Source: Leptasterias polaris (Eukaryota > Echinodermata > Asteroidea > Forcipulatida > Asteriidae). From it: DNA of 64,000 nucleotides. The position numbers and the translations under genes were made by a program. The stretch is from assembly GCA_037783415.1 (NCBI GenBank), contig JAZGTN010000002.1:2852001-2916000 (forward strand), in the 5' to 3' direction. How positions within the stretch are numbered: the first letter of the stretch is position 1; each line of letters begins with the position of its first letter. The notes beneath the pieces are model-generated. The model saw only the letters and a list, made by a program, of their open reading frames with translations, ran no database searches and was not told where the DNA came from. This document shows, in pieces, positions 34,886 through 45,446 of this stretch.

Positions 34886-36040
34886 ATGTTGAAAACGGAC
34901 ATTCTAACCGGTCTTACAAGACTACAACTCGCTAACGCTGTCATGTTAGCATTTATCGTCGCTGTTGTAATGTGTGCAAATGTTGCGGGAGCTACATGTA
35001 ACCATCTGCAGACGAAAGAGTTTGTCCTTGCCCTAAACAAGGAATTGAGCCTTGTTTCATACTGGGAGAAGATAACACGATCTCCTGTCATCTGTGTGAG
35101 TTATTGCCACTCTGATCCTAACTGTCAATCGGTGAATTATCACACCAGCAGTCATCTCTGTCAGCTGAACAATGCGACCAGGGCTCAGTATCCTGATGAC
35201 TTCATCACAAATTACGGCAGCTGGTACTTTGATGCCAATGAAGACAGTGGCTTTGCATCTGTGCCCAGCCAGGACCCAACAAAACAGCCTGCAAAATCTC
35301 TTTCGCACACACCTGACCAAGCAACCTCACTTAAAACTGACACACCTTTTCTGACTGGGCCTGACCTACAAACCATTCCACAACTCAACACACCCGTATC
35401 CTCTACACAACTCCATGCTGAATGTTGCACAAAGCTGCTTGAAGCAGGCTACAATACAAGTGGTATCTACAAAATATTCCCTTCTGGATTTAGTGATGGA
35501 GTGCGAGTGTACTGCGACATGGATACCAATGAAGGAGGTTGGATAGTCATTCAAAGAAGGAAGGATGGAAGTGTTGACTTCAATCGCAACTGGGTCGACT
35601 ATAAAGAGGGTTTTGGCAACTTGTCTGGAGAGTTCTGGCTTGGTAATGACATCATCAAAACCTTGACAACTTCGAACGGACCCTGGCGACTGCGGATTGA
35701 TGTTGGAGACTGGGACCACAGAAGTGCATGGTCTGAGTATTCTGACTTTAGAATCGGCGGGAGCTCTTATGTACTTCGATTTACTGACTACAATAGTGAA
35801 AGCACTGCAGGTGACTCACTATCGTATCACAAAGGATATCCGTTCTCTACAAAAGATGATTACATGTGTGCTCAGATGTACCAGGGGGGTTGGTGGTTTG
35901 ACAATTGTCACCAATCTCTGCTCAATGGCGTTTACTACCCAGAAGGCTCAGCACTGATAGTTGGTCATGGCATTCAATGGGATGCGTGGAGAGAGGACCC
36001 CTATTCATTAAAGACTTGCAGTATGAAGATAAGAATGTAA
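34886..36040 (+). CDS. PAN/apple-like plus FReD protein, copy 3 (type B, diverged FReD, Pro/Thr linker)
   Basis: Single-exon, 384 residues. Residues 16-36 are hydrophobic (signal peptide or anchor), as in copy 2. The cysteine module (Cys70, 74, 80, 92; extra Cys38) is almost identical to copy 2. The linker (about 115-178) is unique, rich in Pro, Ser, Thr and Gln, and likely O-glycosylated. The FReD starts at Cys181, preceded by Cys180 (a CC pair), with Cys210, Cys328 and Cys341. It is clearly more diverged (VIQRRKDGSVDFNRNW, GNDIIKTLT). The calcium loop is shortened (FSTKDDYMC), so calcium binding there is doubtful. Cys378 is the shared extra cysteine. This may represent the older FReD version that copies 1, 2 and 4 no longer carry. 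Confidence 0.93.
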   Translation: MLKTDILTGLTRLQLANAVMLAFIVAVVMCANVAGATCNHLQTKEFVLALNKELSLVSYWEKITRSPVICVSYCHSDPNCQSVNYHTSSHLCQLNNATRAQYPDDFITNYGSWYFDANEDSGFASVPSQDPTKQPAKSLSHTPDQATSLKTDTPFLTGPDLQTIPQLNTPVSSTQLHAECCTKLLEAGYNTSGIYKIFPSGFSDGVRVYCDMDTNEGGWIVIQRRKDGSVDFNRNWVDYKEGFGNLSGEFWLGNDIIKTLTTSNGPWRLRIDVGDWDHRSAWSEYSDFRIGGSSYVLRFTDYNSESTAGDSLSYHKGYPFSTKDDYMCAQMYQGGWWFDNCHQSLLNGVYYPEGSALIVGHGIQWDAWREDPYSLKTCSMKIRM

Positions 36041-36417
36041 TAGATGATAATAATGAATATAATTTGTTTTTTACCCTTACACCGAAGTGTGTTAAGCACT
36101 GTATTCTCAGTACTTTCCCGAGCACTTTAACAAAAGAAGAGATAAGAATGGTTCTGTAACCCTTTGGAGACCACAGCTGCCACAAGCCCAAAGCGGCTGT
36201 AAACAGTTTCAAGATTTGACCTACAGATGCTCAAACAAGAGCAAGAGGTCAAAGAAAAGGTAATGTACCGAATCAACATTTTTTTTGTCAATGTTTCTCA
36301 TGTTTATACGAAATCTAAAATTGTATTACAGACCTTTATATTTTTGTTTCTTAATAATTTTTCCTACAAAAATTCCCTGAAAAAAACAAAGTTTCAACAA
36401 GATTAGCAATATCGGGG
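36041..36417. other. 3' flank of copy 3
   Basis: Noncoding. It does not resemble the type A 3' flank. The next type A unit begins at about 36418. Confidence 0.4.
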
Positions 36418-38470
36418 CACATGGTGATGATTTTACAGACATGAATGGTCTCTAAAGGGTTAACTCAGGTACCACCGACAGGATCCTGGATCCTTTGATG
36501 GGTTAGATTTGGTTTAAATTGACCAAAAAAGGTTTGCAAATATGGTCAACAAATAAAATTAAAAAAATACACAAATCCCAACTTTGTTTATTTGGTATAA
36601 TTTTAAAATTCTAAACACTAGTCAATTAAAAACTGGACTATTTCAGTTTATTTTAGCTGAATGTAAAAATGTAAAAACTACTGTTCTCAGGCCAGTGATC
36701 AATGGGAGTTTTTTGTTTTATTATAATCTTGTAATATTATTTTACCTTTTTCAATTATCAATGTTTTGTGTGAAATCTAAGCGAAAAATTCTACAACCAG
36801 ATATTTTTCTCTTTTCTTTTCTTTCAATAATTTGTTGAAAGAATTCTGAGCTAAATTGTTATCATTGCTGACCAAATTTTTTGTTTGGTGGTGAAGACAC
36901 CCCCCCAAAAAAAAAAAAAAACCAAACAAACAAGAAAAAAACAGATCGAACAAATCAGTACCGGAAATTAAGAGCTCGTGTTTATTTTTGCATTCCCATT
37001 AAAATAGTTACTTCAATGTTGCTTCATACTGCATCTTCCAGGAAAGACCATTTAAGGTTTTCTAAAACAACAGTTTATGGAAGAATCTACAACTATTTAT
37101 TTTTAAACCAAGAGATCGTCACCGCATTACCATGGCAGTTTCCTTGACTGTTATTAAATAAAGCCAACCCCAGATCCAAACCTCCAATCAATACTAATTA
37201 GGCTATTTTTAGTTTCTGTGGCAGAATTTCACAACTTGCCATAAATAATGCACTGCAAGGTCGCACCATTGGTAAGGATGTTTTTCATTATTTGAAAAAA
37301 GGGTATTTTGGTTTTTGTTTATGTTTCAAAGCTGTAAGACGAAAAGGCCCAAAAGCCAAAATAATTTCATTTAACATGTTTAATCCGAAAAGTTAGGCCT
37401 TTAGTTACCATTTTCATGAAGTTGTTTAGCAGAAAATGGTGCTTAGCAAATTTGTTTACTTTGCAGAAACTAGAAGGGAACCAGTAACTAAAAATATTTG
37501 GCTGGTAGCCAGGGCCAAATTTCATAGGACTAGTTAAGCAGAAAATATTTTAATAACATTTTCTGCTAAACAAAAATAAGCAGGATACCAGTCACACAGG
37601 GTACATGTGACGAGGTATTTTGGCTGGTAACCTTATTCGGTTAAGCCTAAGGCCGATTTGTTTATGCTGTGCTACCTTTTGGGCTTAAGCAGCTTCTATG
37701 AAATTTGTTTCTGTTTTTGATAAGGAAGATTTTAAGTCTGTATGCTTTAGTCATTTAAATAAACTTGAAAAAAGGTATACGTGACAGTAGTTTACGACAT
37801 ATGTAATCTTGTCATTGGTTATAGACTGTCTAGTTCTGGTCTGGATACCAGACAACTAATAATGTAGCAGCTTGCTCATGTTTGCATGTGTACAAGAAAA
37901 AGGATTGCAATGATCACCATATATTTCATAGGCTTAAAGTTTTCAAAAGTGAAGCAGAAAATAAGATTAGATTAAATGAAAAAAAACTGCAGATTTATTC
38001 ATTTTGTTTGTTTGTAAATTAAGCTGTTCATTATTCAAATATTCAAATATTCAAACCATATTCAATGGATGAAATTTATACAGCACTATATAAGTCCTTT
38101 TAAAAAAACAATAATATGCTGTAGCCACTGGGCAAGGTTCCTGGAGGCCAAGATTCTCTCGAAGTCTAACACGCTCTCAGGGTCAACTTAAACAGCTTGT
38201 TCAATTAAGATAAGCCACAGAAGTGGTGACACCTCACTGCGTAGAAGCTGGGTGTGTTACTAGACTGACAAGCACAAATAACCAATCAGAGTGTGCCATG
38301 TTTGAAAGCTGGGAGATAAATACCATGTACTGCTCCACTGGAAATTAGTATTGGGTTTGCACTTCAATGACATCGCAAACTTTTATGTCGTTGCAACTGT
38401 TTTTTTTATAAACACAAGTCACTGATTATTTTGCATAGAATGAAAGCGTAAACACAGTTAGAGATTGTTA
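36418..38470 (+). repeat. Type A unit 3 upstream region
   Basis: Starts with ACATGGTGATGATT...GAATGGTCTCTAAAGGG, shared with 6788 and 12420, and ends in the CCAAT (38281-38286) and GAGATAAATA (about 38312-38321) promoter. The segment 37060-38460 also matches 49115-50661 closely. Confidence 0.8.
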
Positions 38471-38955
38471 CGGCACCCCAACTGGCACCCCAACTGGCAC
38501 GGGTTCTGGTCTGTTTCCCTTTCTTCATGTGGTTGTCGCATCAGGAAATGAGCAACATTTATCTAGCCATCTTCTGACCAAGGGAGAGTTTTTCCCTGCT
38601 AGAAATAAAGCCTTGCAACAAGTTTCATACCAACATAAACACAGTTAGAGATTGTTATGGCACTCCAACTGGCATGGGTTCTGGCCTGTGCCTTTCTTCA
38701 GGTGGTTGTCACGTCAGCATATGAGCATCATTTATCAAGCCATCTTCTGATTAAGAGAGAGTTTTTTCCTGCTGAAAACAAGTTTCATACAAACAGATAC
38801 TTTATAAATCTCCTCTCCTCTGTGTGAGTTATTGCCACTCTGATCCTAACTGTCGCTCTGTAAATTACATCAACAATCAACTCTGCGAACTGTAAAATGT
38901 GACCAGGGCACAGTATCCTGATGACTTCAAAACCCTTTATGGCAGCTGGTAATAC
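38471..38955 (+). pseudogene. FReD copy P: type A pseudogene, 5' part only
   Basis: Starts at the expected distance from a type A promoter, but the initiator is ACG instead of ATG. The first ~50 codons occur twice: a first partial copy (38471-38637), then 5' untranslated sequence again and a second copy with ATG at 38657. The second copy has a 13-base deletion around codon 41, and two TAC tyrosine codons have become TAA (near 38895 and 38950). It ends at 38955, where an LTR begins. The FReD half is missing; type A 3' flank resumes only at about 43318. Confidence 0.88.
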
Positions 38956-39264
38956 TGTAGCGAACGGCCTAAAGGGTCCTTGTTTCTAATACTGCCGAAC
39001 AACAAGAAAAGGGGAGCCCGAGACTGGACTGGAGGAAAACCAACTTTATTTGTAACAACTCTGGTTTCTTCTCACTAAAAGTTACAACACAACTCCTTTT
39101 TAATCAACACAATGCAAAGCGTCAGTCATCTTGGCTCCTGGCCAACGTTTTTTCCGCTGGCGCGAACACAACAGTCTATTTATAGTCCATACTTCCGGCC
39201 CAATCTCTGGAGAGAGAGCGTTCTCACGCCGGCGGTTTGTCCGGCGGTTGCAATGTCCGTTACA
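38956..39264 (-). mobile_element. 3' LTR of a Ty3/gypsy element
   Basis: 309 bp. In minus sense it starts TGTAACGGACATTGC and ends GGCCGTTCGCTACA (TG...CA). A purine-rich AAGGAGGGAGTGA lies directly before it, placed like a polypurine tract. No target duplication can be checked because the element's other end is deleted. Confidence 0.75.
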
Positions 39265-39476
39265 TCACTCCCTCCTTAGTTTAGCCTATACTCCTGGATA
39301 GGCAGGTGATTAACCTAGTTCAACAGGTTTTACTTGTAACTGGTTGGAGTTTCCCCGGGAATGATGATCAATGTTGATTCTGGTCCCCAATTTGGTGACC
39401 CAGAATCCACCAAACAATCGGCGGTGAGACCCACAACCGCATTTCTTTATAACAAAACAATGTTTATTTATCTGTC

Positions 39477-40147
39477 TCACTGTGCTGGGGAGTCCCCTCT
39501 GGTCCATGTCTTCCACTGCACGTCACTAGGTTCCTTTATACCCGATGACTCCGTCCGGCGAACGGTACGGACTCCGGTGGTGGTGTCCTCCACCGTCTCC
39601 ACCATGGCCGTTACAAACTCTTCCCGCATGAGAGTGGCTTCTGTTTGCACCCCCTTATCGACTCCGTCGGCTCTCAAGAACTCCGCCTGGGTGGGGCACT
39701 CCATGAGCCCCGCAGTTTGCAAGGTCCGGGCCGTATACCATTGTCCGTTCATGTATATCCTTGCAGACGAATCAACTCCATCCTGTGATGCGATCCTCCT
39801 GATGTCACTCACGCCAGCGGCGGTGTGCGCCCCCGCGGCAGAAGTGGTCACGGTAGTTGCCGGATATGTGTCCCCAGCATCAGAGATTCGTTCATGCCTT
39901 GTTAAGTAGTCCGATCGGCGGTACTTGCTGTCACACAGCTTACATTTGAAGACCCTTCCTTCGTGGGTTGACGTCTCCTTGTATAGGACGAGCCATACGT
40001 GCGTCCACACACTATGCAAGCATAGGTAGCTGTCACATCGTCATCCATCATGTCCATGTCGGGAGAAATACCACAATGTGCGTTCTTCTTCAACTGACAG
40101 AAATCTGAAGAGAATTGCAACATGCACGCCCGCCCTCTAGTGGCCAA
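39477..40147 (-). pseudogene. Extra 3' ORF of the gypsy element with C2H2 zinc fingers
   Basis: Two overlapping frames. The upstream one (40147-39902) carries YACIVCGRTYGS, a first C-x2-C half-finger. The downstream one (to 39477) carries FKCKLCDSKYRRSDYLTRHE, a fuller C2H2-like finger, joined by a THEGRVFKC linker like those between tandem fingers. A frameshift near 39980 separates them. The C-terminal half is rich in Thr and Val with no known domain. It lies between integrase and LTR on the element's strand, so it is an accessory gene of the element. Such a gene is not standard for Ty3/gypsy. Confidence 0.55.
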
Positions 40148-40312
40148 CTGTCATGCGTTCTGTTCTCACTGGAAACGAAAAATTGTTGCAAGTTGTTGCC
40201 TTGGCATGTTGCCTTGGCATGTGCACGGTGTACAGGTGGACGGGTCTCCATTATTCTTCGGTACGGGGAGTTGGGTACCGACGGTAATGCTTGCATTGGC
40301 GGTTGAGCCACC

Positions 40313-40470
40313 CATACCGGCGGCTGGGCTTCCCATACCGGCGGCTGGGTTTCCCATACCGGCTGTTGGGCTTCCCATGCCGGCGGTTGGGCTTCCCATG
40401 CCGGCGGTTGGGCTTCCCATACCGGCGGTTGGGCTGCCCATACCGGCGGTTGGGCTTCCCATACCGGAGG
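40313..40470. repeat. 21-bp minisatellite inside the gypsy element (PPVWEAQ coding on minus)
   Basis: Seven to eight units of about CCGGCGGTTGGGCTTCCCATA, reading as a Pro/Trp/Gln heptad in one minus frame. It lies just after the integrase frame. Confidence 0.9.
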
Positions 40471-40613
40471 TAGGGCTCTGTGCAGTGCTGGTTGAGTTTT
40501 GTTGTGCCTGACAAAGCCCACGAAACCCACAGTCTTCACTCGACTTTCCATAACAGAGTTTCATTCTGTCTGCATGTACAACTTTTTGATTAGATCGAGT
40601 GGACTTCTAAATT

Positions 40614-41597
40614 TTATACACAACATCTGACAGTTTTTTCCACTATCACGAATCGTCCACACCAGCTCCTGGTTAGTTTGGGACATTTTCCTTTCTTCCT
40701 TATCTTGTTCTGGAGCCAAACCACTGCTCCCTTGTCATACAGCTGTTTCTTAACATTTCTGTCATAGTGCCTTTTCTGTACCCTCATCATTGTGCTTGTG
40801 GTTTCCCTGGCAATCTCATGAGCAGCTACAAGTTTATCCTGAAGCTGCTGTGCATAAGCAGTAGTGGCTGTGGGCACATCACCTGGGACTGGCTCGACGA
40901 GCAAATCCACTGGCATGCGAACCTCTCGGCCTAACATCATTGCATTCGGTGTCTCTTTTGTAGTCTCATGTTCTGACGATCTATAAGCCATTGCCAACAG
41001 GGCCAAGTGGTCATCCCAATCTGTCTGCGAGTCATCCACCCATACCCGTAGCATTGCCTCAATGGTTCTGTTGAAGCGTTCAATCATCCCGTCTGATCTA
41101 GGGTGGTAGGGTGAAGTCCGTGTTTTCTTTATTCCAAGGAGGGAACACATCTCTCCAAAGACAGCTAACTCAAATTCCCGTCCTTGATCGGAATGAAGTT
41201 CAAGAGGGACGCCAAATCTTGCTATGAATTCTTCCACAAGTTTAGTGGCCACAGTTGGAGCTTTATGATCTGGAATCGCTTAGCATTCTGTCCATCGGGT
41301 GAAGTAATCGCCAACTACCATCACAAATCTGTTTCCACGGGTCGTGACTGGAAGAGGCCCCATTATATCGACGGCAAGTCTTTCCATTGCTGCTCCAACT
41401 TGATAATGAACCATCTTTGCTCTCTTGGCTCTCGCTGTGGGCTTGCATCTCTGGCACTCCTGGCAATTCTGGATCCATCGGCGTGCCGACGTGCGCATTG
41501 ACGGCCTGTAAAAGTGGCTGCGACACAATTTTGAGAAAGTCTTGGCTACTCCCAGGTTGACCGCATGCCTTGAGGCGTCAATACTCTCATTCGGCAA
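40614..41597 (-). pseudogene. Ty3/gypsy integrase (HHCC zinc finger and catalytic core), nonsense-broken
   Basis: The first part (41597-41280) shows CQECQRCK of the zinc finger and AVDIMGPLP, with the first catalytic Asp. A TAA at 41282-41280 interrupts the frame. It resumes in the same frame with ELHSDQGREF (second Asp), SPYHPRSDGMIERFNRT (Glu) and a C-terminal domain with HYDRNVKK. The D,D-35-E residues remain, but the stop makes it inactive as read. Confidence 0.88.
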
Positions 41598-41696
41598 CTG
41601 TCAGTTGGTCTAGTTGGCTCCCAGCGGATATACAATATCCCATGCTTCATCACCAGCTGTTCATAACGGGCCCACCAGAACTTTACCTCCGAACCC

Positions 41697-42026
41697 CTAC
41701 TGGACACATCTTCCCACAGTCACGGGTGGTCTTTGCTGTTTTTCGACCCATTCCAACACCTCTCTCAATTCGCTGTCTTCTTGCTGAAAGCGTGCAATAT
41801 TGTCACAGTTTAGGTCAGGTTCCACCTTGGGAGCCGAAGCTTGTACCTGCAATGCAGCATAAGCCGGTGGTGAGGCTGCTTGTACCGGCGGTGAGGCTGC
41901 CTGTACCGGCGGTGAGGCTACTTGTACCGGCGGTGAGGCTACCTGTACCGGCGGCGAGGCTGCCTGTGCCGGCAGCCTGCTACCACGAACGTGTTCAATC
42001 TCTAGCACGGTACCTTGGGGTATCTC
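41697..42026 (-). pseudogene. Pol spacer between RNase H and integrase, with heptad minisatellite
   Basis: In frame with RNase H after a TAG at 42029-42027. It holds five SPPVQAA heptads (21-bp units at about 41862-41975), then a segment with LREVLEWVEKQ. After 41720 the likely coding sense shifts to another frame (WWARYEQLVMKHGILY), so there is also a frameshift before integrase. Confidence 0.7.
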
Positions 42027-43318
42027 CTATCCGTCATCATGATCACAGCTAGAAAAACACTTCCTCGACAAGGCATCGGCGTTGCCGTGCTGGCTTCCAG
42101 GACGATGCTCGATGATGAAATTGTATATGCTAAGTTTTTGTAGCCACCTGGCCAACTGTCCTTCGGGGTCTTTCACGCCGTATAGCCACTTCAGTGGTCC
42201 ATGATCGGTCCTGACACGGAAATGTCTCCCATACAGGTAGTGATGATATTTCTTCATAAAGAAGACCACGGCCAAGAGCTCACGTCTCGTGACACAATAG
42301 TTCCTTTCATGCTTTGTCAGTGACCTGCTGCCACATGCTATCACACGCTCCCTGCCTGCCTGAATCTGCGACAACACAGCACCGACTGCAAATCAGCTAG
42401 CGTCCGTGTCAAGCACAAATGGTTCAGCCGGGTCTGGGTAGGCCAGTATTGGGGCGGATGTCAAACAGTACTTCAACTGCTCAAATGCCTCCTGGCTCTC
42501 TGCTGTCCATTTAAACTGCCTTCCCTTCTCGGTAAGGAGGTGTAGTGGTCTTGCGATTGCGGCAAATCCTTTGACAAACCGTCGGTAATATGACACCAGT
42601 CCCAGGAAACTTCGGACATCTGTCACAGTCATTGGCTGAGCCCACTCCTGTACTGCGCGGACCTTCTCCGGGTCAGTTGTGACTCCCTCTGGCAAAACTA
42701 CGTGACCCCAAAACTCGACCTTCTTTTGAAAGAACTTGCATTTCTTGGGTTTTAGTTTTAGGTTTGCTTCCTTAAGCCTCTGCAGCACCAGACACAGTCT
42801 TTGCATGTGCTCCTCAAAGTCATTTCCGAAGGCGATAATGTCATCGAGATACAGCACTGCTACCTGCCACTGTAATCCAGCAAGGACTCTCTCCATCAGG
42901 CGTTCAAAGGTGGAGGGCGCATTACAAAGGCCAAATGGAATGGTCACAAACTGGTACAGTCCACCTCTTCCTGTGCTAAAAGCCGTTTTGTGCCTGTCCT
43001 CAGCAGCAACCTTGACCTGCCAATACCCGGAGGCCAGGTCAAGAGTGGAAAAGAATTGTGATCCCGCCAGAGAGTCCAGGTTATCCTCTATGTGGGGAAT
43101 AGGATGTGCATCTTTCGTGGTAACCTCGTTTAACTTCCGGTAGTCGATACACACCCTCACAGAGCCGTCCTTCTTTCTGACCAGCACGATCGGTGAACAT
43201 CACGGACTTTCAGAAGGTTCAATAACTCCCTGAGCAAGCATCTTATCCACTTCTTTATCAGCCACGTCTCGTTGGCTCAGGGGCACCCTTCTTGGTCTCT
43301 GCCGGATGAGAGCTGCAG
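42027..43318 (-). pseudogene. Ty3/gypsy reverse transcriptase and RNase H, with in-frame stops
   Basis: RT blocks in order: LVRKKDGSVRVCIDYRKLN, FSTLDLASGYWQV, FVTIPFGLCNAPSTF, the catalytic VLYLDDIIAF, LKPKKCKF, and FLGLVSYYRRFVKGFA. RNase H follows with DTDAS, YCVTRRELLAVV, VRTDHGPLKWL and NADALSR. A TGA sits just before LVRKKDG (about 43200) and another after DTDAS (42395-42393). The frame is otherwise continuous to about 43318, where the element is cut off, and protease is absent. The copy is recently dead. Confidence 0.92.
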
Positions 43319-43734
43319 TAAATGATATTGAAAGGTCAGACAGTAGGAAGGTTAAACAAAATGTTGTTGTTGTTTTGTTTTTTTTCAGGTGATCTTTACG
43401 ATCACTTAAAAGAGCATGCGCTAATTTTCATTCTCATTGGAAGTCATGTCACTTGTAGCGTGAACTTGTAGATTTGAAAATAGCTTTGTTCAATATGTTT
43501 AACAAATTGTGTTTTAGTACAGATAATATGTGAACAAGGTGTCAAACTCTACTTATAGCAAATTGTTCCATGTTATACAATTGATTTATATGCATAATAG
43601 TAATAATTCGGACTGTTTGTAGAGAGTGAAAGCATACATGTAGCCGTGAGCAGGCAAACCATGAGATAAGATAAAGTGTGGCCACACAAAAACATTGTGA
43701 AGGTATTCAATAGCATCATGTAGAGATTTTTCTT
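43319..43734 (+). other. Type A unit 3 3' flank
   Basis: Continues the flank seen after copies 1 and 4 (GATATTGAAAGGTCAGACAG, TTTGTTCAATATGTTT, TACTTATAGCAAAT). This confirms that the pseudogene unit was once complete. Confidence 0.75.
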
Positions 43735-44717
43735 AAAGGCACCTGGCAGTGGTATTTTTTTCAAAATAAAGCTTTTGTCATTAATATATACATTTTTACG
43801 AGTGGAATGTGAATAAACAATTTGCTAAGGTTAAAAAAAATTATTTTTCTTTTAATTACAAATTAAAAAATGGGCCCCCCTTTACATGGCGCTGTTCGTG
43901 ACGTCAATCGAGGCAGGAGAAAATGTGTAGTCTGGCCCCGTACATTACGTCTGGGTACCTGATCAGTATGATGCGTTTTCGTATTCGGACGTCACCACCC
44001 AATGCAATCCTAGGACAGTACTGTACAGTCGACTAATACGAGACGCCAGTTTATACGAGGTTTTTCACCGGTCCCGAACTGTCCCATGCGCGTTTCTATG
44101 TCTTAAAAACGGAAGATACGAGCATGGTCATAACGAGAACACGGATAATACGAGGTATTGTTTTTCCACCAGAAACATTTCGCTGGTAACCTAAGCTTCA
44201 CTGCAACTTCCCTTGCACACTACTACCAACGAAAAAATCCCCGGGCTATCCAAGTGTTCGCTGCATAGCGCTAAAAACGACGTCGGACCGGACCACTTTG
44301 CCCTCGTTAGCCTAACTTTCGATGCCCGTAACTGCCTATATTTGGGATCTGCAGGACAAAAAATGCTGGCTGACCCCATCTTTAGTCGTTTTGCTGCATC
44401 CAGCTGCAATTTTCGCTGGAAAAATGCAAGAAAAACCCCCCTTTTGGATACCCAAACGAAACGTACAATCTCACTACTTGCACGTGTATATACAACGTAA
44501 ATGCAGGCAAGTTCGAGTGGGGTCGATGTTCAATCGAGGCGAAGTCTTCCTCGATTGACGTCACAAAAAGGGATGGGCGGAGTCGCCCCCAAACAACTTT
44601 ATCTATTTTTTTAACATATAAATACTGACAAACAATTACTCAAAAAATTGTTTTATTGTTAATATACATATACTCTTATATAAAATAAAAAAATATATAT
44701 TTCCAGGTGCCTTTAAA
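43735..44717. mobile_element. TTAAAGGCACCTGG-ended non-autonomous element
   Basis: Left end TTAAAGGCACCTGG (about 43735) and right end CCAGGTGCCTTTAAAGG (about 44704) are inverted. The body has a second inverted pair, TGACGTCAATCGAGGC / CCTCGATTGACGTCA. About 980 bp. Open frames inside show no transposase. Ends resemble the TTAA MITEs elsewhere in the window. Confidence 0.65.
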
Positions 44718-45446
44718 GGACTTGCAAACACAAAAATAAAGTGTTATATAAAAAAGATCTTTTTGGTAAGTTCGAACTCCCCCCTCCCAATTTTTACTAC
44801 AAATGTTTACAAGGATGCATGAAAGTATAAAAAAAGGGCTGTTTTTATTGCCTATACTGACTTTTCAAAAGACAGAGACCTTTGTCTCCCACTTAAACAA
44901 GAAACAGTCATGGGATGAGTTATTTATTACCAGAGACCACACCGGAGCCATATGGGGCATAAGTTTCTTTATCTTCCTTATCTTCTCGTCGTTTCTTTAC
45001 TTATTCGGTGAGGCGGGAAGCGGGCCCCTCGCGGGCCCAGTCTTCTGGCGCTAAGCGCCCGGCCGCTTCGCGGTGAATAAACTGTTTACCTACTTTGCCT
45101 GCTCACAAACTCATGCTGATTAGCCCTTGTAATCACACTTGGAGATCAACATTATAACTATACTCCTGCAAGTAATACATTGACTCAAAACCTGTTGAAA
45201 ACCTCACGAAGGAGGATCTAAAGGAACTTTTTGCATTTCTCTAAATGTTTGTTATGCTCATTTAAATTGCGTTTTGCTCGGGTTTCCACTGTTAACGTTT
45301 CTCTTTTGTTTTATATTCTGCCGTTATTGCGCCTTGTAAATTTTGTATTACCATTTTTGTATACTAAATTGCTGTTTTGTGTATGTCCTTTTATGTATGC
45401 AGAGTGAGACATGACAAAGTTTTTGTGTATAAGATTAATTTATTAG
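44718..45446. other. Noncoding stretch before the LINE
   Basis: Contains a GC-rich patch with inverted GAAGCGGGCCCCTCGCGGGC / GCGCTAAGCGCCCGGCCGC character around 45015-45075. The distal part is probably LINE 5' leader. No gene recognised. Confidence 0.35.

Larger units (their letters stand above)
38956..43318 (-). mobile_element. Ty3/gypsy LTR retrotransposon, 5'-truncated, inside FReD copy P
   Basis: Minus-strand order is reverse transcriptase, RNase H, integrase, an extra 3' ORF with C2H2 zinc fingers, then the LTR. This order marks Ty3/gypsy. The 5' LTR, gag and protease are missing. The left junction (minus 5') at about 43318 goes directly into type A 3' flank (AATGATATTGAAAGGTCAGA). 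Insertion was therefore followed by a deletion that removed both the element's 5' half and the FReD domain of the host gene. Confidence 0.85.

Noticed and set aside
40122..40511. Plus-strand proline-rich ORFs
   Set aside because: Antisense readings of the 21-bp minisatellite in the gypsy element.
44213..44558. Plus-strand ORFs inside the TTAAAGG element
   Set aside because: No domain, two overlapping frames of similar quality, and position within a non-autonomous repeat.
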